From the NCBI RefSeq assembly GCF_900187565.1, contig NZ_FYED01000021.1, forward strand, positions 62,001 to 126,000: 64,000 bases of DNA, given 5' to 3'. Source of the DNA: Pseudomonas sp. Irchel 3A7. GTDB lineage: Bacteria > Pseudomonadota > Gammaproteobacteria > Pseudomonadales > Pseudomonadaceae. Below, piece after piece: positions 41,424-50,084 of the stretch. A program made the position numbers and the translations under genes. Under the pieces are notes generated by a model. That model was not told the origin of the DNA. It did no database searches and was given only the letters and a program-made list of their open reading frames with translations. Positions within the stretch are counted from its first letter, which is position 1, and each line of letters begins with the position of its first letter.

Positions 41424-43334
41424 ATGCACGACAATCATTTGAGTCGCCATGCCCAACAAGTATTGACCGTGACGCAGGGCAAAACCCACCTGCACGGTCC
41501 GGGCAGTGATCCGTCCATCGCCCGCTCGTGGCTGCGCTGTCTTGAGGACTATCACCTGGACCCGGCCCTGACCATCGCACCGACGGTACTGGAGCATGGG
41601 CGCGTGCTTGAAAGCCGCGAACGCCTGCAGCAAGTGCTGCACATTGCCGGCAACGAAATGACCAGTCTGCATCAACAGCTCTCCGGTTCCGGGCACGCGG
41701 TGCTGCTGACCGACGCGCGTGGCGTGATCCTCAACTGCGTGACGGCCCCTGCCGAGCGGAAGATTTTCGAACGCGCCGGGCTTTGGCTTGGCGCTGACTG
41801 GAGCGAGGCCTGCGAAGGCACCAACGGCATCGGTACCTGCCTGGTGGAGCGTCAGGCGCTGACGATCCATCAGGACGAACATTTTCGCGGCCGCCATACC
41901 GGCCTGACGTGCTCGGCGAGCCCGGTGTTTGACCCTCATGGTGAGCTGCTGGCGGTGCTTGATGTGTCTTCGGCGCGCCACGACGTATCGCGCCAGAGCC
42001 AGTTTCACACCATGGCCCTGGTCAATCTTTCGGCGAAGATGATCGAGAGCTGCTATTTCCTGCGTTATTTCGACAACCAATGGCTGCTGCGTTTTCATCT
42101 GCAGGCCGAGTCCGTCGGGCTGTTCAGTGAAGGCTTGTTGGCGTTCGACGGGGAAGGGCGGATCTGCGCGGTCAATCAGAGCGCACTGAACCTTTTGGGG
42201 CATGTGCGCGGTGGTTTGCTGGGCAAGCCGGTGGAAGCGTTTTTCGACTGTGCACTCGATGATCTGCTCGGCCGCGCGAGCGTCAATGCCAGTGCCAGTT
42301 GGCCGCTGCGTACCCGCGACGGGCGCAGCCTGTTTGCCGTGTTGCGCGGCCAGCCGCGCCGTGTGCCGGTGCCGCTGGTCCCCAGCCCGGTCATTGAAGA
42401 GCGTGCACCGCTGTCGGGCATCTGTCTGGGCGATGCCGCGTTGCAAGCGGATTTCCGCAAGGCTCTGCGTGTGTACGAACGCGATGTGCCGCTGCTGATC
42501 AACGGTGAAACCGGGTCGGGCAAAGAGGCCTTTGCCAAAGCCGTCCATCAGGCCAGCCAACGGGCTGCGAAAGCCTTCGTCGCCCTCAACTGCGCGGCCA
42601 TTCCCGAAAGCCTGATCGAGAGCGAACTGTTCGGTTATCGCGGCGGCAGTTTTACCGGTGCGCGCAAGGAAGGCATGCGCGGCAAGTTGCAGCAGGCCGA
42701 TGGCGGAACCTTGTTCCTCGATGAAATCGGGGACATGCCCCTGGCCTTGCAGACGCGGCTATTGAGGGTGCTCGAAGATCGTCAGGTAGTGCCGATCGGT
42801 GGCGAGCCCCAGGCGATCAACGTGCGGATCATCAGCGCCACGCACCGTAACTTGCTGGAGCGGGTGCAGGACGGCAGTTTTCGCGAGGACCTGTATTACC
42901 GACTCAACGGCCTGGAAGTGGCGCTGCCGGCATTACGCGATCGCAGTGACAAGTCGCAGTTGCTCGACTTTTTACTGGCCGAAGAGGCGGGCGGGGAAGC
43001 GGTGCAGATCGATGGAACGGCCAGGGAGGCGTTGCTCGGGTTTGCCTGGCCGGGCAACGTTCGGCAGTTGCGCAATGTGCTGCGCACGTTGGCGGCGTTG
43101 TGTGACGGCGGGCGGATCGGTTTGGAGGATTTGCCGGCGATGATCCGACAGGCACGACCGATGGTCGCGCAGTCAGCTGAAGAGTCCGACCATCCGCTGG
43201 AGGATGCCGAGCGGCTGGCGTTGTTGAATGCGCTGGAGCAGACGCGTTGGCATATGACGCATACGGCGCAACAGCTGGGCGTCAGTCGTAACACGCTCTA
43301 TAGAAAGCTGCGCAAGCACGGGATAGCCCGTTAA
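41424..43334 (+). CDS. eatR: Sigma-54-dependent activator EatR (AcoR type)
   Basis: This 636-residue activator has an N-terminal sensor with a GAF-like part (AGLWLGADWSEACEGTNGIGTCL, typical of AcoR), a second sensory segment (about 235-290), an AAA+ domain and a C-terminal Fis-type helix (TAQQLGVSRNTLYRKLRKHG). Walker A is GETGSGKE and Walker B is TLFLDEIGD. The sigma-54 contact loop reads GSFTGA rather than the usual GAFTGA. It is divergent from exaC. In P. aeruginosa the counterpart (PA4021) controls ethanolamine use with RpoN. Confidence 0.94.
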   Translation: MHDNHLSRHAQQVLTVTQGKTHLHGPGSDPSIARSWLRCLEDYHLDPALTIAPTVLEHGRVLESRERLQQVLHIAGNEMTSLHQQLSGSGHAVLLTDARGVILNCVTAPAERKIFERAGLWLGADWSEACEGTNGIGTCLVERQALTIHQDEHFRGRHTGLTCSASPVFDPHGELLAVLDVSSARHDVSRQSQFHTMALVNLSAKMIESCYFLRYFDNQWLLRFHLQAESVGLFSEGLLAFDGEGRICAVNQSALNLLGHVRGGLLGKPVEAFFDCALDDLLGRASVNASASWPLRTRDGRSLFAVLRGQPRRVPVPLVPSPVIEERAPLSGICLGDAALQADFRKALRVYERDVPLLINGETGSGKEAFAKAVHQASQRAAKAFVALNCAAIPESLIESELFGYRGGSFTGARKEGMRGKLQQADGGTLFLDEIGDMPLALQTRLLRVLEDRQVVPIGGEPQAINVRIISATHRNLLERVQDGSFREDLYYRLNGLEVALPALRDRSDKSQLLDFLLAEEAGGEAVQIDGTAREALLGFAWPGNVRQLRNVLRTLAALCDGGRIGLEDLPAMIRQARPMVAQSAEESDHPLEDAERLALLNALEQTRWHMTHTAQQLGVSRNTLYRKLRKHGIAR

Positions 43335-43342
43335 ACGCGTTT

Positions 43343-43474
43343 TGTGGCGAGGGAGCTTGCTCCCGTTCGGCTGCAAGGCAGCCGCCTTCAAATGATTCGG
43401 TTTGTCAGAACCTTCGTGATTGCAGGTTTTGGGGCCGCTGCGCGACCCAGCGGGAGCAAGCTCCCTCGCCACAG
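43343..43474. repeat. REPIN of the GTGGCGAGGGAGC family
   Basis: TGTGGCGAGGGAGCTTGCTC (from 43343) and its inverted match GAGCAAGCTCCCTCGCCACA (ending 43473) enclose two smaller hairpins (GGCTGCAAGGCAGCC and a GGCCGCTGCGCGACC segment). It fills the eatR-mpl gap. Confidence 0.85.
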
Positions 43475-43540
43475 AAAAGCTAAAGGGTGCGATTTTCCCC
43501 TCCCTACGCTAACCTGCGGCCATGTTTTACGAGGTCGACT

Positions 43541-44890
43541 ATGCACATTCATATTCTTGGTATCTGCGGCACTTTCATGGGTTCGATGGCGGTTCTGGCC
43601 AAAGAGCTGGGCCATCACGTGACGGGCTCCGATGCCAACGTCTACCCGCCCATGAGCACTCAGCTTGAGGCTCAGGGCATCGAGTTGACCCAAGGCTACG
43701 ACCCGGCCCAACTCGATCCGGCCCCCGACCTGGTGGTGATCGGCAACGCCATGTCGCGCGGCAACCCGGCAGTGGAGTATGTGCTGAACAAAGGCCTGCC
43801 TTATGTCTCCGGCCCGCAATGGCTGGCCGACCACGTACTGCAAGGTCGCTGGGTGCTGGCGGTTGCCGGTACACACGGCAAGACCACCACCAGCAGCATG
43901 CTTGCCTGGGTACTGGAGCACGCGGGCATGAGCCCGGGCTTCCTGATTGGTGGCGTGCCCCAGAACTTCTCGGTGTCGGCGCGTCTGGGCGGCACACCGT
44001 TTTTCGTGATCGAAGCCGACGAATACGACAGCGCCTTTTTCGACAAACGCTCCAAGTTCGTTCACTACCGCCCGCGCACGGCGATCCTGAACAACCTGGA
44101 ATTCGACCACGCCGATATCTTCCCGGACCTGCCCGCCATCGAGCGCCAATTCCACCATCTGGTGCGGACCATCCCGAGCGAAGGCCTGGTGATTCATCCG
44201 ACCACCGAACCGGCGTTGCAGCGTGTCATCGAAATGGGTTGCTGGACCCCGGTGCAAACCACCGGTGCTGGCGGTCAGTGGCAGGTCAAGTTGCTCAGTG
44301 AAGATGGATCGGCCTTTGAAGTGATGTTCGAAGGGGTTTCCCAAGGCGTGGTCGAGTGGGACATGACTGGCCAGCACAACGTTGCCAACGCACTGGCCAC
44401 CCTGGCAGCCGCGCGGCATGTCGGCGTGGTGCCGTCCATGGGCATCGCGGCATTGAGTGCTTTCAAAAGCGTGAAGCGGCGGATGGAGAAAGTCGGGGAG
44501 GTGCGTGGCATCACCATTTATGACGACTTCGCGCATCACCCGACCGCCATCGCCACCACGCTTGATGGCCTGCGCAAGCGTATCGGCGATGCGCCGTTGA
44601 TCGCGATCATCGAGCCGCGCTCCAACTCCATGAAGCTCGGCGCGCACCGCGACGGCTTGCCGGAAAGTGTGGTCGATGCCGATCAGGTGATCTGGTACGC
44701 ACCGGCCAATCTCGGTTGGGACCTGGCAGCCACCGCCGCGCTGTGCACCGTGCCGTCGATTGTCAGCGACTCGCTGGAGGGCATCATCGAGCGCGTGAAA
44801 AGCCAGGCGCAACCGGGCACCCACGTGGTGATCATGAGCAACGGCGGTTTCGGCGGCCTGCACGGTAAACTCGCCGAGGCGCTCAAATGA
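43541..44890 (+). CDS. mpl: UDP-MurNAc:tripeptide ligase Mpl (peptidoglycan recycling)
   Basis: Mpl (449 residues) ligates recovered L-Ala-gamma-D-Glu-meso-Dap to UDP-N-acetylmuramate. It begins MHIHILGICGTFMGSMAVLAKELGHHVTGSDANVYPPM and has the ATP motif GTHGKTTTSSML, followed by FFVIEADEYDSAFFDKRSKF and YDDFAHHPTAI, all typical of Mur ligases of the Mpl type. The ATG at 43541 gives the Rossmann start. Its stop overlaps the ubiX start by four bases. Confidence 0.98.
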   Translation: MHIHILGICGTFMGSMAVLAKELGHHVTGSDANVYPPMSTQLEAQGIELTQGYDPAQLDPAPDLVVIGNAMSRGNPAVEYVLNKGLPYVSGPQWLADHVLQGRWVLAVAGTHGKTTTSSMLAWVLEHAGMSPGFLIGGVPQNFSVSARLGGTPFFVIEADEYDSAFFDKRSKFVHYRPRTAILNNLEFDHADIFPDLPAIERQFHHLVRTIPSEGLVIHPTTEPALQRVIEMGCWTPVQTTGAGGQWQVKLLSEDGSAFEVMFEGVSQGVVEWDMTGQHNVANALATLAAARHVGVVPSMGIAALSAFKSVKRRMEKVGEVRGITIYDDFAHHPTAIATTLDGLRKRIGDAPLIAIIEPRSNSMKLGAHRDGLPESVVDADQVIWYAPANLGWDLAATAALCTVPSIVSDSLEGIIERVKSQAQPGTHVVIMSNGGFGGLHGKLAEALK

Positions 44891-45519
44891 GCAATGGTCC
44901 GGATCGCATCACGCTGGCGATGACCGGCGCTTCTGGCGCCCAGTACGGCTTGCGCCTGCTCGACTGCCTGGTGCGCGAAGACCGCGAAGTGCACTTCCTG
45001 ATTTCCAAGGCCGCGCAACTGGTAATGGCCACTGAAACCGATGTCACGCTGCCGGCCAAACCGCAAATGATGCAGGCCTTCCTCACCGAATACACCGGCG
45101 CCGCCGCCGGGCAGATCCGCGTGTATGGCAAGGAAGACTGGATGTCACCGGTGGCCTCGGGCTCCGGTGCGCCGGCGGCGATGGTGGTGGTACCGTGTTC
45201 CACCGGGACGCTGTCGGCCATCGCGACCGGTGCCTGCAACAACCTGATCGAACGCGCTGCCGACGTGACATTGAAGGAGCGCCGTCAGCTGATTCTGGTG
45301 CCGCGCGAGGCGCCGTATTCGAGCATTCACCTGGAGCACATGCTCAAGTTGTCGAACATGGGCGTGACGATTCTGCCGGCATCGCCGGGCTTCTATCATC
45401 AGCCGCAAACCATCGACGATCTGATCGATTTCGTGGTGGCGCGGATTCTCAATCTGCTGGGTATTCCCCAGGACATGCTGCCACGTTGGGGCGAGCACCA
45501 TCTGAGCAGTGATGAATAA
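44887..45519 (+). CDS. ubiX: Flavin prenyltransferase UbiX
   Basis: UbiX (210 residues) makes prenylated FMN for the UbiD decarboxylase in ubiquinone synthesis. Typical sequences are MTGASGAQYGLRLLDCLV, SGSGAPAAMVVVPCSTGTLSAIATGACNNLIERAADVTLKERR and VPREAPYSSIHLEHML. It overlaps mpl by four bases. The mpl-ubiX pair is conserved in Pseudomonas. Confidence 0.98.
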   Translation: MSNGPDRITLAMTGASGAQYGLRLLDCLVREDREVHFLISKAAQLVMATETDVTLPAKPQMMQAFLTEYTGAAAGQIRVYGKEDWMSPVASGSGAPAAMVVVPCSTGTLSAIATGACNNLIERAADVTLKERRQLILVPREAPYSSIHLEHMLKLSNMGVTILPASPGFYHQPQTIDDLIDFVVARILNLLGIPQDMLPRWGEHHLSSDE

Positions 45520-45796
45520 GCTGCTGATTATGTTGCTGGCGTTGCAATTGGTCGGCTGCGCCACGGCCCGTACGCTGGATGCCGCGAAACCGGGGGCGCC
45601 GGTGGTGTATGCGGGGACACGGCTGGATCTGTATGCGATGAAGGGTGGCTGTTGCGCGAAGGATCGTTTCGGTGCTGAAGCTCCGAGTTATCCCGGGGTT
45701 GATCTGCCGGCCAGTGCGTTGCTCGACACGTTGCTGTTGCCGTTGTCGTTGTTGACGGTGTTGGGTGTGAGCTTTCAGGCGACGGGCGGGTTGTAA
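45512..45796 (+). CDS. YceK/YidQ-type small lipoprotein
   Basis: This 94-residue lipoprotein has the signal MNKLLIMLLALQLVGCATARTLD (lipobox LVGC) and a following domain YAGTRLDLYAMKGGCCAKDRFGAEAPSYPGVDLPASALLDTLLLPL, the DUF1375 (YceK/YidQ) pattern. The start ATG at 45512 overlaps the ubiX end by eight bases. The function of the family is not known; it is envelope-anchored. Confidence 0.85.
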   Translation: MNKLLIMLLALQLVGCATARTLDAAKPGAPVVYAGTRLDLYAMKGGCCAKDRFGAEAPSYPGVDLPASALLDTLLLPLSLLTVLGVSFQATGGL

Positions 45797-45802
45797 GGAC
45801 AT

Positions 45803-45834
45803 TTGTGGCGAGGGAGCAAGCTCCCTCGCCACAA
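45803..45834. repeat. Solo REP palindrome (GTGGCGAGGGAG family)
   Basis: TTGTGGCGAGGGAG and CTCCCTCGCCACAA are perfect 14-base arms with loop CAAG, a single strong hairpin. It separates the lipoprotein stop (45796) from the convergent oxidoreductase stop (45844), so it may shape both transcript ends. Confidence 0.8.
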
Positions 45835-45843
45835 GTCCGCAGA

Positions 45844-46485
45844 TTACTTGCCCAGCTTTCTCAGCTCATCCGACTCGACAATCCTGATCCCATCCTGCTC
45901 TTCCAGCGCCAGGCGCCACATGGCACGGGCCAGTTGGCAGGCTTCGATGCCGCGGTACTTGCCAGGGATCAATCGGGACAACGGTCCGACGAATTGCTCG
46001 GCCGCCCGTCGTTCGAGGCGCTCGCCCAGCAGCAGCGAAGGTCGGCAAATGGTCAGCTGTGGCCAGTTCTGTGCCCGCAATGCGTACTCCATCTCGCCTT
46101 TAACCCGGTTGTAGAAAATCGGAGATCTGCGGTCGGCCCCCAATGCGCTGATCACGATCAGGTGCCGGGCGCCCATCTCCCTCGCACGTTTGGCGAATGC
46201 CACCACCATGTCCAGGTCCACCGCGCGAAATGCCTCCTCCGAGCCGGCTTGCTTGATGGTGGTGCCGAGGCAGCAATAGGCGATGTCGACGCGACCGTTC
46301 AACTGCGACAGAAACACCGCCGGGTCGCCGACCGGGTTTTCAAGATGAGGGTGCTCGGCCAGGGGGCGGCGTGAGGGTGCCAGTACCCGTGAAATCGTTG
46401 GCTCATTGAGCAGACGATCGAGCAAATGTTCACCGGTCAAACCAGTGGCTCCGGCAAGCAATACGTGCTGAGGCGTCAAGTACAT
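45844..46485 (-). CDS. NAD(P)-binding oxidoreductase, Rossmann-fold atypical SDR
   Basis: This 213-residue protein has the nucleotide-binding turn LLAGATGLTGEHLLDRLL at the N-terminus, then AYCCLGTTIKQAGSEEAFRAVDLDMVVAFAKRA and ARHLIVISALGAD with YNRVKGEMEYALR as in HTATIP2/CC3-like atypical SDRs. It has no signal peptide. The reaction is not known. Its start at 46485 is 26 bases downstream of the MORN-C13 lipoprotein stop, so they may share a transcript. Confidence 0.88.
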   Translation of the reverse strand: MYLTPQHVLLAGATGLTGEHLLDRLLNEPTISRVLAPSRRPLAEHPHLENPVGDPAVFLSQLNGRVDIAYCCLGTTIKQAGSEEAFRAVDLDMVVAFAKRAREMGARHLIVISALGADRRSPIFYNRVKGEMEYALRAQNWPQLTICRPSLLLGERLERRAAEQFVGPLSRLIPGKYRGIEACQLARAMWRLALEEQDGIRIVESDELRKLGK

Positions 46486-46511
46486 AGTGTTTCTCCCTTG
46501 ATACTGTCAGC

Positions 46512-48230
46512 TTAGTTGTTCTTTGTATCCTTGCTGTCAATCGAGACATTTTGCAGCGCTTTGCGTGCCTGCTGTTTACGCAACAATTGCCAGTGTGACA
46601 GTACGGTTTTCGGTGCCCAGATCTGCGGCTCGGAGGCCTCGTAGTTATCGGCCAGTTCGCGCTCGGCGACGGTGGCCTTGGCCAGTTTGAAGGCTTGCTC
46701 CAGATCGTCTGTCTGGTTCAAGGCCTGGGCAAACAGGGCGTCGCCGAAGTAGGTGAAATTGGCTTCTTCCGAGCAGCCGAACGATACGCGGTCGGCCCGC
46801 GAAGCGGTCATGATCAGCGTCCGTTCGTCCTTGAGGGCGGGAATGAAACCGCCGGAGTAGCAGGCTGAAATCACGATGACCTTGTCGCGGTTTTTCAGGG
46901 GGGCGAGCACCGCGGCCAGTTCGTCGGCCGGCAGGTCGGCCAGCTCCATGCGTGGCTGGTCGAGTACCAGTTCGTGCTCGCTGGTGCCGTGGCTGGTCAG
47001 GTAGATGAATATCAGATCTTCCGGGCCGCTGCGTTCGGCCAGGGTCACGGATGCGCGGCGCAGGTTTTCCCGGGTGGCCATCGGCCGGTCGCCGAGGTGA
47101 TCGCGATGGTTCACCAGGCGGATCTGGCCAAAGGCACCGAAACGGCTGGTGAGCATGTTGGCCACGTAGTCGGATTCTCGCAGGAACACACTCTGCTTGC
47201 CGTCGCCGCCCAGGGTCAGGGTGTACAGCTCGACCGCCGGGGTCGAGGCCGGTACGTTGCTTAATGCATCTTCGAGCAGCCGCCCCTGGGCCAGCAGTCC
47301 GAGTTCGAGGGTGTCGGGCAGCAACTTGCCATCGGCGTCGCGCACGCGCTGGCCGTTGATCCAGGTACCGCTGAGCACCGAGCCATCCGTCAGCACCAAG
47401 GTGCCGCGACCGGAATAGGTGTCGCTGTCGAACTGGCCGATGTAGAAACTGCCGTCGGCCAGGTTCAAGCGGCCCTGGCCGCTGAAACGCCAGTCGTTGA
47501 AGTTACCGATGTAATGGCTGCCGTCGGCGCCGATCAGCTCGCCTTTGCCGTTGAGTGAGCCTTCCTTGAATTGACCCAGCCAGACATCGCCGTCCGCGTT
47601 TTCGTAGCGACCCTTGCCGTGCAGTTGATTGTTCTTGAAGCCACCGACGTAGATGTCACCGTCAGCGCTGTTGAATGTCCCGTTGCCTTCCAGTTGGCCG
47701 TCGACGAAATGCCCGGTGAACTGATTGCCATTACCGTCGCCGCGCTGGCCTTCGCCGTTGGGTTTACCGTGGGCGAACTGACCCTGGTACGCGCTGCCGT
47801 CTTCGAGTTCCAGGCGACCGAGCCCTGAATACTGATCGGCCTTGAACTCGCCACGATAAGTCATGCCGTTTTCTTTGAGGGTGCCTTCGCCGTCGCGCCG
47901 GCCTAGCTTGAAACCACCGTTGTAGCTGCTGCCATTCGTTCTCAGGCTACCCTGGCCATCGAACAGGCCTTTGTTGAATTGCCCGCGATAGACCTCGCCG
48001 TTGCTGCCGTGCCATTCGCCCTGGCCATGCCATTGTCCCTTGTCAAACTCGCCGGCATACCAGCTGCCGTTCGGGTAATCGATGCGGCCCTGGCCTTGCA
48101 ACAATCCATCGACCAGGTCACCGCGATAGCGTCCGCCGTCCGGCAGGCGAGCGTCGGGAGGCAGCGGCGATTCGCCGTCGCCGCAAGCGGTGAGCATCAG
48201 GGTCAGGGCAAGGAGTGCAAGTAGGCGCAT
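46512..48230 (-). CDS. MORN-repeat lipoprotein with C13/caspase-like peptidase domain
   Basis: This 572-residue lipoprotein (lipobox LTAC, Cys16) has 11-12 tandem MORN-type repeats of about 23 residues from 33 to 290, each with the pattern YxGxFxxGxxxGxGxxxxxxG (for example WYAGEFDKGQWHGQGEW). From about 330 to 530 follows a caspase-like domain with the catalytic His in YLTSHG (His414) and Cys in VISACYSGGF (Cys457), as in peptidase family C13 (legumain group). An envelope peptidase anchored by its lipid and held by a repeat scaffold is likely; the substrate is unknown. The neighbours phaJ4 and the oxidoreductase give no clue. Confidence 0.9.
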   Translation of the reverse strand: MRLLALLALTLMLTACGDGESPLPPDARLPDGGRYRGDLVDGLLQGQGRIDYPNGSWYAGEFDKGQWHGQGEWHGSNGEVYRGQFNKGLFDGQGSLRTNGSSYNGGFKLGRRDGEGTLKENGMTYRGEFKADQYSGLGRLELEDGSAYQGQFAHGKPNGEGQRGDGNGNQFTGHFVDGQLEGNGTFNSADGDIYVGGFKNNQLHGKGRYENADGDVWLGQFKEGSLNGKGELIGADGSHYIGNFNDWRFSGQGRLNLADGSFYIGQFDSDTYSGRGTLVLTDGSVLSGTWINGQRVRDADGKLLPDTLELGLLAQGRLLEDALSNVPASTPAVELYTLTLGGDGKQSVFLRESDYVANMLTSRFGAFGQIRLVNHRDHLGDRPMATRENLRRASVTLAERSGPEDLIFIYLTSHGTSEHELVLDQPRMELADLPADELAAVLAPLKNRDKVIVISACYSGGFIPALKDERTLIMTASRADRVSFGCSEEANFTYFGDALFAQALNQTDDLEQAFKLAKATVAERELADNYEASEPQIWAPKTVLSHWQLLRKQQARKALQNVSIDSKDTKNN

Positions 48231-48294
48231 AGCGGGTTCCGGGCAATTAGGCGACCGAGTATGCCGCAGCTATGTGTCCATATACAGGCGGTAG

Positions 48295-48334
48295 AAAAAA
48301 GCAGCAGGTGCGAAACAGCATGAGCTGCTTCGCA
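48295..48334 (-). terminator. Terminator after phaJ4
   Basis: On the minus strand TGCGAAGCAGC, loop TCAT and GCTGTTTCGCA form an 11-base stem (one G-U), and the nearby GCAGC/GCTGC pair is followed by TTTTTT. It lies 11 bases past the phaJ4 stop and would separate it from the MORN lipoprotein gene. Confidence 0.65.
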
Positions 48335-48345
48335 TCCGGGAAGGT

Positions 48346-48801
48346 TTACACGAAGCAGAGCGACAAGGATTCAGCGATGTACGCCGGTTTGTCCGAACCT
48401 TCGATTTCCAGGGTGGCGATGGCCTTGAGCAGCCATTGGCCAGGTTTCTTCTCGGTGACTTCGGACAGATCGACCTTGAGCCGCACTTTCGAATCGACCT
48501 TGACCGGTTGAATGAAACGCACGCTGTCCAGGCCATAATTGACCACCATCTTCACACCTTCTGGAAGGATGAGGATGTCTTCCATCAGTTTCGGGATCAA
48601 CGACAGCGACAGGAATCCGTGGGCAATGGTGCCGCCAAATGGCGTCTGTGCCGCTTTGACAGGATCGACGTGGATGAACTGATAGTCCCCTGTGGCTTCG
48701 GCGAACAGGTTGATGCGCTCCTGATCGATCGTGAGCCATTCGGAACGTCCAAGTTCCTTGCCGACATAATCATTGAGCTCTGCAACTGGAACATAGGGCA
48801 T
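48346..48801 (-). CDS. phaJ4: (R)-specific enoyl-CoA hydratase, PhaJ4-like
   Basis: This 151-residue MaoC-fold hydratase begins MPYVPVAELNDYVGKELGRSEWLTIDQERINLF and has the hot-dog catalytic motif ATGDYQFIHVDP (Asp39, His44), then GGTIAHGFLSLSLIPKLMEDIL. It is very close to P. aeruginosa PhaJ4, which converts trans-2-enoyl-CoA to (R)-3-hydroxyacyl-CoA, supplying polyhydroxyalkanoate or fatty-acid metabolism. It is a single gene with a terminator downstream. Confidence 0.93.
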   Translation of the reverse strand: MPYVPVAELNDYVGKELGRSEWLTIDQERINLFAEATGDYQFIHVDPVKAAQTPFGGTIAHGFLSLSLIPKLMEDILILPEGVKMVVNYGLDSVRFIQPVKVDSKVRLKVDLSEVTEKKPGQWLLKAIATLEIEGSDKPAYIAESLSLCFV

Positions 48802-48994
48802 TGAGACTCTCCTTGGTGTTCATCGGTTTTATAGTTTTGAGGTGGGGGGATTTGACCTCCCGGATTACCACTTTAGATCAACATGGCAAATTGCTCCGGT
48901 CAACCGACCATGCTTTTGGCGAATGCCGATGTATACGGCAGGCGTGCTTATAATGCTCGGCCCGTCATTGCGGGTGGTTTGCGGGAGATGAGGG

Positions 48995-49360
48995 ATGTTG
49001 TTACGAGGTTTGACCTGGCTGGTGCTGTTCCAATTGCTTGGCACAGCCATCAACCATTTGTTTTTACCGGTGTTGCCGGGGCCGATCATTGGCCTGCTGC
49101 TTCTGCTGGTGTACCTGATCAGCCGGGGTCAGGTGGGTGAGCCCCTGAACCAGGCGGCCGGCAGCCTGCTGCGTTATCTGCCCTTGCTGCTGGTGCCGCC
49201 GGCGGTGGGGGTGATGGTGTACGCCAAAGACATCGCCGCCGATTTCTGGGCCATTGTCGGGGCGCTGGTGTTGTCGCTGGTGCTGTCCATGGCGTTCGCG
49301 GGTGTGCTGATGCAGCGCCTGATCAAGCGCCACAGCCACCCGCGTGAGGACAACCCATGA
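48995..49360 (+). CDS. lrgA: CidA/LrgA-family membrane protein
   Basis: This 121-residue protein has four membrane segments (about 5-25, 29-45, 62-80, 85-108) and the holin-like sequence LPVLPGPIIGLLLLLVYLISRGQ with LLVPPAVGVMVY, as in CidA/LrgA. These proteins influence murein hydrolase activity and lysis and may transport small acids. The stop overlaps the lrgB start by four bases. The region between phaJ4 and lrgA (48802-48994) shows no further gene. Confidence 0.92.
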   Translation: MLLRGLTWLVLFQLLGTAINHLFLPVLPGPIIGLLLLLVYLISRGQVGEPLNQAAGSLLRYLPLLLVPPAVGVMVYAKDIAADFWAIVGALVLSLVLSMAFAGVLMQRLIKRHSHPREDNP

Positions 49361-50073
49361 TCCTTGACTGGGAGGGTGCCTGGACATCGGTGATCCATCA
49401 TCCGTTGTTCGGCATCGGCATTACCCTTGGCGCCTACCAGCTGGTTCTGGCAGCTTTCGAGAAAACCCGCTGGATCTTTTTGCAGCCTGTGCTGGTCTCC
49501 ATGTTGCTGGTGATCGGTGTGTTGGTAGGCTGCGGGCTGACGTATGCCGAGTACCGCAAGAGCACCGAGATCCTCAGTATCCTGCTCGGCCCGGCCACCG
49601 TCGCACTGGCCGTGCCGCTATACCTCAACCTGCGACGGATTCGGCAGTTGTTCTGGCCGATATTTACTACGCTGGTGGTAGGCGGTGTGGTTGCCACAGG
49701 CATGGGCGTATTGCTGGGCTGGTGGTTCGGGGCTGAACATATGATCCTGATGACCATGGCGCCGAAGTCGGTGACTTCGCCTATTGCGATGCTGGTGGCC
49801 GAGCAGATCGGTGGTGTTGCGGCGCTGGCGGCGGTGTTCGTATTGATCACTGGCGTGATTGGCGCGATCTTCGGCCCGAGCCTGTTGACCCGGCTCGGGG
49901 TTCGCAGCCCCGAGGCCCGAGGCATGGCGTTGGGCATGACGGCCCACGCGGTAGGCACGGCGGTGGCGATGCAGGAAAATGACGAGTGCGGCGCCTTTGC
50001 GGCGCTGGCAATGAGTTTGATGGGCGTGGCCACGGCGGTGTTGCTGCCGTTGGCGGTGTCGATGGTGGTGTGA
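49357..50073 (+). CDS. lrgB: CidB/LrgB-family membrane protein
   Basis: LrgB (238 residues) has seven or so membrane segments and the family sequences LLGPATVALAVPLYLNLR, MAPKSVTSPIAMLVAEQIGG and EARGMALGMTAHAVGTAVAMQENDECGAFAALAMSLMGVATAVLLPL. It pairs with LrgA. The next gene starts 11 bases later on the same strand. Confidence 0.95.
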   Translation: MILDWEGAWTSVIHHPLFGIGITLGAYQLVLAAFEKTRWIFLQPVLVSMLLVIGVLVGCGLTYAEYRKSTEILSILLGPATVALAVPLYLNLRRIRQLFWPIFTTLVVGGVVATGMGVLLGWWFGAEHMILMTMAPKSVTSPIAMLVAEQIGGVAALAAVFVLITGVIGAIFGPSLLTRLGVRSPEARGMALGMTAHAVGTAVAMQENDECGAFAALAMSLMGVATAVLLPLAVSMVV

Positions 50074-50084
50074 AGGAAATGTCT

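Noticed and set aside
48802..48994. tRNA gene between phaJ4 and lrgA
   Set aside because: A GGTGGGGGGATTTGACCTCCC stretch resembles a stem, but there is no cloverleaf, anticodon arm or T-loop sequence.
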